Source: Anniella stebbinsi
Taxonomy: Eukaryota > Chordata > Lepidosauria > Squamata > Anniellidae
Direction of reading: 5' to 3'
DNA: 64,000 nt
Assembly: GCA_029215795.1 (NCBI GenBank)
Contig: JARDYH010000006.1
Span: forward strand, 28,473,501 to 28,537,500
The notes beneath the pieces are model-generated. The model was not told the DNA's origin, did not search any database, and saw nothing but the letters and a program-made list of their open reading frames with translations. The position numbers and the translations under genes are program-made. Below, one piece after another: positions 54,885-64,000 of this stretch (position 1 is the first letter of the stretch; each line of letters begins with the position of its first letter).

Positions 54885-57543
54885 GTGAGTGACTAGTCTT
54901 AGTGACTGACTGCAGACTCATGGAATAATTTGGAAAGAGCTTCCTTGCTGCTGTTCCTCTCTGCATATGTTTTCCACTCAGCCTTAGATAACAAATCAAA
55001 ACTTTAGAAAAGAATGTGCAACAGGACCTGTAATCATGCCAGCTTATTGTACTAGTTATCATACAGAGTCCAATGGTGGAATCCCTTCAATCCTTAGGGT
55101 ATAGCTGTTTTTGCACACTTCCTGTATGTTCAGATAAACAGCAGCCTGTATGAAACAGTGCTGCAAAAAAAAAAAAAAGTGAGTATTTTATAGTGCAATG
55201 TGTCACATTAAAAAGCAAGTAAAAACTTGCCTATTTTCAAATAACGAGAGAAATACGTTGATCCTTTTTGTAGAAAAAGCGATTTTATGCTCATATTCTT
55301 AACTACTAAACAAACTGAAAGCAAATATTCAAATTGTTACACAAAAGTTCTTTGGAGTTGGACTGAAGAGACAGCAAATTGAACCGCATTTGAGCAGTCA
55401 TGTAGCGTTAGAAATTTCACAATGCTACCTTTTTGTGATGCATGAAGGAAAACTGCTGTTTTTGTAGTACTTTGACAGGCATTCCAAATTCTGTTATTCT
55501 GCACATGTGTCAGATTATTTAAAAAACACAAGTGGTTCACTAATGCAGCCCTGTTAAGCCATGCTGCGTTCTTGGAACGTCAGTCCTCTCTATTTGTCAT
55601 ATCATGTCCTCCTTCACGACTTCTTTAGCATAGCCTTTCTTGAATTTCCTTCTTTTACTTTCTCTATACTGCCGAGTCTCTCCCCTACTCCAATAGCAAT
55701 TTTCATGTTCAGTTTGTAACCCCTTTCTCTTCCTTTTCTTTGTACATACTAGCACTGAAATATCACTTAGTAGTACAAGCAGTAGCAGTTTGAAAGAAGT
55801 ATACTTTCTTTTCATTTGCTTACTCCTTAGCTTGCCTTTAAAATTCAAATTAGAGATATTAGGCTGAAATCATAGCAAATTTATCTAAGCATTAAAATGT
55901 TCTATCGGACTATAATTTAGCTTACATTTTTGTTCAGAATGCTTTCTTAAAGACCTTGGCTTGCAATTCTTGTTTGTAGAGAGTGGCTAAACCACAGGTT
56001 CCTAGATAGTATGTCACAGGAAACTGGTTTAACAAATCAGGAAGTCTCCTCTGAAGCTGGGTAGGTGAGAAGTAGGGAAAGTGGAGGAGGGAGTATGTGA
56101 ACTCATTCCTTGTTGCTGCATCAATAAACCATTGTGTGTTCTAAGATAAAATGTTATGTCTGAATTCGGCCAGAGCATCCTAGTTTACACTGCTAGGTTT
56201 TTTTGTTTGTTTTTCAGTCAAAGGCTAGTTTTAAAATGCAAAGCTTAAATTTATATTTGATCTAACTCCACCTGAAACTATGATCATGGAACTACCTTAA
56301 CAAGGAGTAATAAAACAAATGGCTACACAAGTGCCACCTAGAATCTGATGTTGTGGTATTGGCCTACAAAGAACCAGCAATTTGCTTGGACAAAAGTATG
56401 GAAAAGTTGTGTCCCCTCACTAAGCTCAACCCTCATCCTTCTGGTCATCAAGAGAGTATGACAGTGCCTTTGTTCTTGAGAAAGCTGCAGTTGTCATGAC
56501 CAATACAAAAGTTCTCATTTTGCATTGCCTCTAAAAATATTCAGTACATTTTTCTATATCTGAATATTGTCTCATAATTAAATGATATTGCAAATATCTC
56601 TGCTACTTGTGTACCCAGTGGTTGTGAGGTTTTGAACTCAGAAAGCAGGTGGTTTTGTAGAAGCACAAGATAATAGGAAAGGTATTTGGGCAACAGAAGC
56701 AGGGTCAAAAAGCAAACCAAATTGCAAACTATTGAATAAGGATGTAAAATGGGTTTGTTTCAGTGGTTCTGATTTCATTGTAAAAATGAAGAAAATGTAA
56801 ATTTGAGGTATAATCTCAATATTTCTTTTTGAACAAGCGTTATGTATCTGTTTAGAAAAGTCTCCTTCTCCCTTTAGTAACCCCTTGGTGGGGTGAGGAA
56901 GGGACACAAATAATGTCAATCTAAATTTTCTCCGTACTGTGCATATAGTAAAGTCGCTAATGACGCCAGTGTACCTAAGACAAACACATTTATTATTGCA
57001 TCAGATGCATTTGAGGGTCAAATAAGGTATGATAGTGGCAGTTCCATGTGTTTAAATAAATAACTGTTCAAATCAAAGGGGCAGAGAATGGTGGTGGCTG
57101 ATTTGAAAAGCAAAGGGTCATATGAAAGAGGAATACAGAAGTCTCCCCCTCCCCCCTGCCATGACTTCCCTTCAGCCCTTTTTCCTTAGACCTTTTCTCC
57201 CAGCCAAGGTCACTTTTAGAATGTGAGCTTAGCTAACAAAAGCTGCTGGAGAGTAGGGCTGTGAGGAGGGAAGCTGCAGGTGGTAATGGTGGGAACTCAT
57301 CTCTCATAACCCCTTTGGACCCAAGTGGTTGGGACATTTTAAATCACAAAACTGACAAACCCATCATATCTAGTTAGGCCCTGACACCAGAAAACGTTTA
57401 TTAGTTACCCATCTGTAACTTCCCTGTATGGATAGCGAATTCCAACCTATCCAGATCAGTAGCACAATTTATAGCAAAGAATTTAACCATAGAGTAAAAC
57501 ATTAAAGAACTAAAAGAACTGTGCTGCATCTTTTAAATTACAG
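54885..57543. other. GMDS intron, nothing recognised
   Basis: AT-rich intron of 2.66 kb with a short A-run near 55167. No transposon or RNA gene is recognised. Confidence 0.6.
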
Positions 57544-57631
57544 GTGCATGGGATTGTCCGTAGATCTAGCTCTTTCAACACAGGACGGATTGAACATCTT
57601 TACAAGAATCCACAGGCTCACATAGAAGGAA
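57544..57631 (+). CDS. GMDS: GMDS coding exon, 88 nt
   Basis: It encodes [20 protein letters not shown] and then KNPQAHIEG, followed by the first base of the next codon (88 nt, phase 0 to phase 1). The [15 protein letters not shown] block includes residues that in this enzyme family contact the NADP(H) 2'-phosphate (RR) and is highly conserved in GMDS. The acceptor TTAAATTACAG and donor GTAAGG fit consensus. No lesions. Confidence 0.96.
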
Positions 57632-58779
57632 GTAAGGCTTTATTTATAGGTGGGATGGAGTGGAGGAGGTATTCATGGTGCATTTTGTTTGTATTAGCAG
57701 TGTTGTATGATTATAAGTTTGTACAGCCATAGTAGTATGCCAGCTGTCAGAGGGAAACTTTCCTCCCTGTCTTTACCCTGCAGTTGGAGCAACACAAAAG
57801 AAAAGTGGGATGAGGGAAAGGGTGATTGGAGGCAGCAAGATGGGATTCAGGCACATAGGGAAGGCTTAAGTTCCTCAGCAGCATGGATTTTAATTTGAAG
57901 CAGAGAAGAACTTTTGGGGCTGTAATGCTTGTCTCATATTGAGGCAAGCGTTATGAATCTGCTGAGTTCCTATTTCTGAGCTAGGGAATACAAATATTAG
58001 GTGTATCACTAATGGTGACTGAAAACAGTAAAAAAATAAAAAGAATTTTTCAGGACAGGAATACTATATAAAATATTGCATAGTAATTTTCATGCTTGGC
58101 TAAGAGGCAGTGCAGACATTCTTTCTTGGTCACGCTAGGCACGCTGGCTGTCTTCAATAAGGATATTTGAAACATTTGCTGTGGGTTCCCCCCCCCCCCC
58201 AATTTACCCAATTCAGTCCACACAAATGAAAGTGGACTCAGATGCAGTATGCAGTTGAAAATCCATACATTTCCAGGCTTGTGATGTGTTCTGTGAAACC
58301 AACAAAAATGCATCCATTAACATGCACAGATTTTAAAACATGCAAAGAAAACTGATTACATTTCTAAAATGTGCACAAACACACTTTAGTCAATGGGTGC
58401 ACATCTGCCCATCCCTAATCTTCAGGTAACCTCTTGCATAATCAAATGAAATACAGCGTATTGGTAACATGAGTTTTACCATCATAGACACTGACTAGCA
58501 GCAAAATTTCAGCCATCTCAACAAAACAACCTGCCAATAAAACTTTGTCCTGACATGCAATTTAAGACTGATTAAAATATTATATTTCTTATCTGAGTTG
58601 TCCTATATGCATATTTATATGTGCGAATGTAGAATGTGACTCTGGCAATCAGTTATTGGCCACCAAAAATAATGATTCAAAACCTTTTTTTATGTATGTA
58701 TGTATTTTTCTGTATATTTTAAAGCACAGAGTAGGAATAAATGGTAAATTCTCCCAGTGAAAGCACGTAAATAGTAGGG
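57632..58779. other. GMDS intron, nothing recognised
   Basis: Apart from a C-run at about 58189-58200, no feature is recognised before the LINE fragments at 58780. Confidence 0.5.
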
Positions 58780-58862
58780 CCCCACAGGGATCTGTAGGGA
58801 CCAATGCTTTTCAACATACTCATAAATGATCTGGAACAAGGAGTGAGCAGTGAAGTGGCCAA
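58780..58862 (+). mobile_element. CR1-like LINE reverse transcriptase fragment
   Basis: Translation gives a PHRDL*GPMLFNILINDLEQG-like block, the motif before the YADD/FADD catalytic site in CR1-group LINEs. Only ~80 bp are preserved. Confidence 0.6.
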
Positions 58863-59300
58863 GAGCTCCATCACACCAGCGATTTAGTGCACTCTCCCCA
58901 TGCCTGGTGTGAGGATTTGCAGCACGGTACTCACATGACGTTGTGCCTGTCCTGCTGACACCCTGCCTCTTTCCCAGCCTTTCCTAGACTGCTAAAAGTC
59001 TGGATTATTTTCCCTAAACACATTAAATGCGCCCTGTAGTTTTAAAGGAACTGGGGGCTTGAATGGATTGTATCAGGTCCTGGCAGGGAAAGCAATCTCT
59101 CCCAGCAGCCGGCTCGAAGCCTCAATATAAAACCCAAACTTGCATCCCAGGCTCAAAAGCATTGTTTGAAATCATACAATGCCTGAATCTCTGTAGAGAA
59201 AGGATTGTACTCCCTCAATGCCCCCAAAGAGCCAGATTAAGGGTCGTTCCATTTTTGCCAGGGAGAAAGGTGGTCTGGTTGAAGTATTATTATTATTATT

Positions 59301-59333
<33 letters not shown>

Positions 59334-59884
59334 ATTATTATTTGCATTTGTATACCGTCCCATAGCCAAAGCTCTCTGGGCAGTTTACATAAGATTAAAA
59401 CATTTAAAAACAATATACAAAAATGAAAACTGCAAAACAGACAAGATACACGTATATTTAAAACCACTGTAATAACTTAAAAAGCTATAAACCTAACAAA
59501 CAAAACTCATCTGCCAGATCCTGGCTGGAGGGAGAAAGAGAAGGGGAGGGGTGGAGTGGAGCTGAAGTGCTAATGAGCCAAAGAGCGAAAGAGCAGCTAT
59601 TCAGGTGAAAGGGATCATAAGCTTGACGCGCTTTTGCCTCAGAGGTAAAAAAACATGGAGGCAAAGCAGGTTTTTTTTTTTTTTAAAAGGTATGATGGAG
59701 GTCCAAGAAACAAGTGTTTCTGCTCATGTCTGGTTGCTCCATTGCACAAATGGTGGGTGTCATAGAACAGAATCAATGGGGGCAGTAGCGAAGGAACAAA
59801 AGAGCAGCTATTCAGGTGAAAGGGATCATAAACAGGACACGCTTTTGCCTCAGGTAAAAAAAATGTGGAGGCAAACCAGGTGGT
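58863..59884. other. GMDS intron: LINE 3' tail, compound microsatellite and a short duplication
   Basis: A compound (ATT)n(GTT)n(ATT)n lies at about 59286-59342. It is followed by TTGCATTTGTATACCGTCCC, an L2-type 3' end in minus orientation (to about 59480). Segments at about 59579-59672 and 59792-59881 are ~90% identical to each other (AAAGAGCAGCTATTCAGGTG, ACGCGCTTTTGCCTC), a local duplication. No gene is supported. Confidence 0.55.
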
Positions 59885-60998
59885 GGGGATTAGGTGCAAG
59901 TTTGTTTTTGACTCCAAATTATTTAGGGTGATTAAAACAAAAATGATTTGCGAGGAGCTCCAAAAGGATCTCTCCAAACTGGGAGAATGGACATCAAAAT
60001 GGCAAGGGCAGTTCAGTGTAAGCAAAATACATTTGGGCAAAATAATCCCAGCTTTAGGTATAACCTGATGGGATCTGAGCTAGCAGTGACCAACCAAGAA
60101 AGAGATCTTGAAGTTGTAGTGGACAGCTTGATGAAAACGTCAACCCAGTGTGCAGCTGCTGTGAAAAAGACAAATTCCATGTGAGGCATAATTTGGAAAG
60201 AAATTGAGAATAGAGATGCTAATATCATACTGCCTTGGTACAAATCTATGGTGTGGCCACACTTGTACGGTTCTGGTTGCCACACCGAAAAAAGATATTG
60301 TAGAGTTAGAAAAAGTGCAGAAAAGGGCAACTCCTTTGTGAGGGAAGGTTGCAACAGCTGGGATTGTATAGCTTGGAGAAAAGGTGAGTAAGGGGAGACA
60401 TACAAAATTATGCATTGTGTGGAGAAAGTGGATAGAGAGACATTTTTCTCTCTCTCCCATAATACTAGGGCCCCGGATCATCCCATGAAGCTGATTGGTG
60501 GAAGATTCTGGATAGATAAAAGGAAATACTTCTTCACACAGTGGAATTTTCTACCTCAAGACATAGTGACCAATTTGGATGGCTTTATAAGGGGCTTAGA
60601 CAGATTCATGGAGGAGAAGGCTATCAATGGCTACTAGTCCTGACAACTATGTGTTACCTTCAGTATCAGAGGCAGTATGCCTATGTACTCTAGTTATTGG
60701 GCTACATGGGCAGAAGGGTGCTGTTACACTTGTGTCCTGCTTGTGGGTTCCTGGGCAACAGCTGGTTGGCCACTATGTGAACAAAATGGTGGATGATATG
60801 GACTTTTGGTCTAATCCAGCATGGCTCTTCTTATGTTCTTATGAATTCCAGATTGAATCAAGTTGGCTTGCAGCACTCAGTAATGTTTCAGGCTCAGAGT
60901 TTGTGCATTTTCCATGGGCAGTCAGTTGGCCACTGTGTGAACTGACTGCTGGACCAGATGGACCCTTGGTCTGATCCAGTATGACTCTTCTTATGTTC
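59885..60998 (+). mobile_element. Non-LTR LINE 3' end with two successive tail copies
   Basis: Translation in two frames shows LMGSELAVTNQERDLEVVVD, STQCAAAVKKTNSM, GETYKIMHCVEKVDRETFFS, FWIDKRKYFFTQW and GFIRGLDRFMEEKAINGY with a stop at 60635-60637. This is a CR1-like C-terminal region. The 3' UTR ends with TCTTCTTATGTTCTTA at about 60840, and a second, shorter copy of this tail (GTTGGCCACTGTGTGAACTG to TCTTCTTATGTTCTTA) ends at about 61000. The second copy could be a separate LINE or SINE insertion. Confidence 0.7.
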
Positions 60999-61279
60999 TT
61001 AAAGACTCTGAATTTGGCCAATATATTTAAACTGAATACAATTTTCTGAAAGTTTGAAGTAGCATTTGTTTGATATGTAAGAAACCTATATTCATGACAT
61101 TTTTTACCAGAAGCATAATTGATAGAAAATTCAACCTGTAAATTATATTTATGATAGCTTATAAAGTTTCTTAAATATGGTACAAATGTTACTGCAAGTT
61201 AAATGGCAACATTTAAATTCCAGTTGTGAGATGTCAACTGGTAACTTGCATGACCAAGAAAATAATGTTTGAACTAGAT

Positions 61280-62231
61280 CAGTGATAGCGAACCTATGAC
61301 ACGCGTGTCAGCACTGACACGCGTAGCCATTTCTGATGACACGCGGCCGCATGACAGGGTGACCAGATGGCCCAGGTGGCAGCAAGCTAGGAGCGGCGCC
61401 GGTAGACCCGGGCCGGCAGCAGTGGCAGCGGCGGAGCCCGGGAAGCGGCCGCCCCCACCCACCCGCGCCGCCCGCCCCGCGCTCCTTACCTGGGCGTCTG
61501 CTTCCCTCCGGTGCTAGATTCTACTGAGAAACAGGCCGCGCAGCCTGTTTCTCAGTAAAATCTAGCATCGGAGGGAAGCGGACGCCCAGGTAAGGAGCGC
61601 GCCGCGGGGCGGGCGGCGCGGGTGGGGGGGGCGGCTGCTTCCCAGGCTCCTTCACCGCCACCGCCGCCGGGTCTACCGGTGCCGCTGGGCTCGTAAGGCC
61701 AGCGGCCGCGCGGAAGAGGCAGGGGAGGGCCGATTGGATCCGGCCCTCCCCTGCCTCTTCCGCGCGGGCGGCGACGGAGGACCCGGCGCGGCCGCGCGGG
61801 CGACAGAGGACCCCGCGCGGGCAGCGGAGGAAGAACCCGGCGGTAGGTCCAGGCTGGTTTTTTTTTTGGGGGGGTGGCTTGGTGGGGGGGTTGTTTTGGG
61901 TGGGGGGGGGGCGGACCGGGAGTTTTATTTTTAAAATCTGGTCACCCTAGAGAAGGATGTTTCATCCTCGGCTCCTGCACGGCCAAGTGCAGGAGCCGAG
62001 GATGAAACATTTGCTGCTCCTGAGGATGAAACATTTGCGACTAGAATCTTGGAGTTAGAGTCTAACGACTAAGACTCTAGTCGCAAATTAAATAACAATT
62101 ATACATTTATGTTATTTAAACTATAAATATCGCGAAATAATGTTTTTTCCTCAAAGTGACACACCACCCGAGTTATGCTCAGTTTTTTGGCAAAGTTTGA
62201 CACACCAAGCTCAAAAGGTTGCCCATCACTG
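61280..62231. mobile_element. hAT-type DNA transposon (non-autonomous) with 8-bp TSD, containing a nested GC-rich element
   Basis: The ends CAGTGATAGCGAACCTATGA and the complement of the right end (CAGTGATGGGCAACCTTTTG) are a hAT-type terminal inverted repeat. An exact 8-bp duplication AACTAGAT flanks it at 61272-61279 and 62232-62239. The interior holds a perfect 24-bp-stem hairpin (arms 61957-61980 and 61987-62010, 6-base loop) and a second imperfect hairpin at about 62032-62088. No transposase is encoded. A separate GC-rich element is nested at 61355-61949. Confidence 0.87.
61355..61949. mobile_element. Nested GC-rich foldback element, relative of 21292-22116
   Basis: The ends CAGGGTGACCAGAT and ATCTGGTCACCCTA are inverted. 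The interior contains a long inverted repeat centred at about 61540 (GCTAGATTCTACTGAGAAAC against GTTTCTCAGTAAAATCTAGC, extending ~100 bp each way through GC-rich sequence). It shares blocks with the 21292-22116 element (GAGCCCGGGAAGCGGCCGCC; CGGATCCGGCCCTC-like segment; CGCGCGGGCG repeats). I do not find a clear 8-bp duplication at its edges. No gene. Confidence 0.7.
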
Positions 62232-62239
62232 AACTAGAT

Positions 62240-62517
62240 CTTAGTCAGCCACGGCTATCACCATGCAGTATATTATTAGAAATAGAGAACTATATTGCTG
62301 CCATGTTAACAAATTACAGTAATTGGTTATCTTTGACTTTTTTAAAAAAAAAATGTCAATGGATTATAAATGGAAACTTCAGATGAATATGGTATATATT
62401 TTTTTAAAAAACAATAAAAATTAGGATTATGGGGCCCTGCGTATTAAACACCATATTATACTGAAAACATGACTGTGAAATGTTCGTAATCCTAACTATG
62501 TTCTTTGTCATCTGAAG
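62240..62517. other. GMDS intron, nothing recognised
   Basis: Short AT-rich stretch between the hAT duplication and the next GMDS exon. Confidence 0.6.
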
Positions 62518-62627
62518 ACATGAAGCTACATTATGGCGATCTCACAGATAGTACTTGCCTGGTGAAGATAATTAATCAAGTGAAGCCCACTGAAATTTAC
62601 AATCTTGGAGCTCAGAGCCATGTCAAA
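62518..62627 (+). CDS. GMDS: GMDS coding exon, 110 nt
   Basis: After completing the split asparagine codon, it encodes [20 protein letters not shown] and [16 protein letters not shown]. The YGDLTDS block and NLGAQSHV are hallmark segments of GDP-mannose 4,6-dehydratases (NADP-binding Rossmann strands). Acceptor TTGTCATCTGAAG, donor GTAAGT; phase 1 to phase 0. The catalytic Thr/Tyr/Lys region lies in later exons beyond the window. Confidence 0.96.
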
Positions 62628-63754
62628 GTAAGTAGCATTCATAACTAGGAGTTTTACAACAGTGATAAACACAAGTGGTTACCTGTGGTGGTGGGTGATT
62701 AGAAACGTCTGCATTTTGCTACTGCTGCTTTTTCCAGATCGGATGTGCTTTTTATAACAAGAAATTAAACAAATTGATTGGATTCAAATAAGTACCAGTG
62801 GAACTTGCTTTGCATTTCCCCTTCCTCTTCACACTGCAGCCACTTGGACGGCCCTCCAAAGTGGCATGGGATGTTGCACTGGAGCCTCATTGGAAGTGGA
62901 AAATTAGCAGTACTTGGAGGTTCTACCTTGTGCAACCTGAAATGTCTTCTGTGCACTTGGATAGGTTTCACTCCAAGCCAATGTTCTTCTTTATTTTAAA
63001 ATGTTGGACTGGATCCATTGGAGCCCTAGGGTCATGATCAAACACTTTCTCTCTTATATAGGAAATTATATCTCTCATTTCCACTGATTGCACCCACCCA
63101 TGTTTCACTAAATGCTGTTCTGGAGAATCTGCCAATGCTTGAGAGCAGCTTCATGAACTGTGCAGGGGTACAGAGCGGGAAAGAGCAAACGGGAAAATCC
63201 ATCACTTTGGAGGTCATAAGACTTAAGCCTATTTTTATTGGTTTTATTTATATCGGTTATTCTGTGCAAAACTGGCCTAAATGCAATTGAACACTGTATG
63301 TATCTACTGGATGGGGATGGGCAGATGTTTCATGGCTTCTTTAAACGACATTTGGTTTTCTGCCAATTTGTGCGTGTCTGTGTATTTCTTTCACTTAACA
63401 TAGTCTTTTAACTTTGTAAATTGCTATCTTTCAGTTTTCTGGAATGTGAGCACTACTGTCAAAAATTCTTACAGATTTTTTGTGACTTAGCATTGTCATT
63501 TGTCATTTTTATATACAGTTACTTTCACTGAGTATAGTAGCATTATTAATAATGATGGTGATTTAATTTGCATGCCACTTTTCCATATAAATGGCCACTT
63601 GAAATGAAACATAGTATAGCAATCCAAATAAACAATTGTTCATTTCAATAATACTACCATTCTAACTGTTAGAAAGTCTGGTGTGACTTAAAGCGGAGTT
63701 GCTTCATACAAAGAAAGTGTGGTAACACAACATTTAGTATTAGAGTAAATAAAT
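62628..63754. other. GMDS intron, nothing recognised
   Basis: No gene or clear transposon up to the CR1 fragment at the window's edge. Confidence 0.5.
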
Positions 63755-64000
63755 GCAAGCTAAAGCCAGTTTAGAAGAAGTTTGTTCATTCTGTTGTTTT
63801 CAGCCCAGTGCTCCAGCCTATCCAGATCACCTTGAAGTTTGTTTCTGTCTTCCAGGGTATTAGTTATCCAACCCAATTTTGTGTCATCTGCAAATTTGAT
63901 AAGCATTTCCTGCACCTCCTCATCCAAATCATTAATAAAAATGTTGGAGAGCACTGGGCCCTGGACTGAGCCCTGCAGTACCCTGCTTGTTTCCTCCCCC
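63755..64000 (-). mobile_element. CR1-clade LINE fragment (minus strand, cut by window edge)
   Basis: The minus-strand frame (63954-63760) reads MLSNIFINDLDEEVQEMLIK then FADDTKLG and DRNKLQGDLDRLEHWAENN, the classical CR1 reverse transcriptase catalytic block. The sequence upstream of it (about 63955-64000) fits the preceding PQG motif with substitutions. It continues beyond the window. Confidence 0.88.

Noticed and set aside
57544..57732. Single-exon 62-residue gene
   Set aside because: Only its first 88 nt are coding (a GMDS exon); the rest reads through the splice donor into the intron.
59063..59369. Poly-Cys/Tyr and poly-Asn frames
   Set aside because: They are translations of the compound ATT/GTT microsatellite at 59286-59342.

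Overview
The window is vertebrate nuclear DNA, most likely from a squamate reptile (lizard or snake). The only host gene I recognise is GMDS (GDP-mannose 4,6-dehydratase), on the + strand. Three consecutive coding exons are visible at 54840-54884, 57544-57631 and 62518-62627, with intact splice sites and continuous phase. The first coding exon lies upstream of the window, so positions 1-54839 appear to be one very large intron. Reptile origin is inferred from the mix of repeats: L2/CR1-type LINEs with (ATT)n tails, an L1, DIRS-type tyrosine-recombinase retrotransposons, a Ty1/copia element, hAT foldback elements and a PIF/Harbinger transposon. The species is not determinable by eye. Layout: 1-817 is the 3' end of a DIRS element. 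1552-1871 is a palindromic hAT-type foldback element. 4005-8785 is a minus-strand L2/CR1 LINE split by a Ty1/copia element (4910-8172). 13169-19010 is a nearly full-length L1 flanked by a 14-bp target duplication. 19875-20618 is a terminal-inverted-repeat element holding a DIRS left end. 21292-22116 is a GC-rich foldback hAT-type element. 24188-35167 is a large PIF/Harbinger transposon. 39300-41745 holds old LINE fragments. 43011-49615 is a three-level nest (LINE inside DIRS inside LINE). 49620-64000 is GMDS intronic and exonic sequence with further LINE and hAT insertions. The most interesting object is the 10.98-kb PIF/Harbinger element. It carries three apparently intact, intron-containing genes: a 434-aa DDE transposase (+, 2 exons), a 226-aa Myb/SANT-like protein with a coiled-coil tail (+, 4 exons), and a 568-aa Myb/SANT-like protein on the opposite strand (8 exons). 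In the last gene one small frame-neutral exon is present in five tandem copies. None of the three reading frames is broken. The element's two ends carry related inverted subterminal repeats rich in a GCGC(A/G)TTAT motif. The usual Harbinger layout is a transposase plus one Myb-like protein; a transposase with two different Myb/SANT proteins, one built by exon amplification, is the candidate novel system here. Several insertions can be dated relative to one another from exact junctions. A LINE (TSD CACAT) sits inside a DIRS tyrosine recombinase gene, and that DIRS replaced part of another LINE. A copia element (5-bp duplication CCTAT, LTRs about 1% different) sits inside an L2/CR1 LINE. A GC-rich foldback element sits inside a hAT element whose own 8-bp duplication is perfect.
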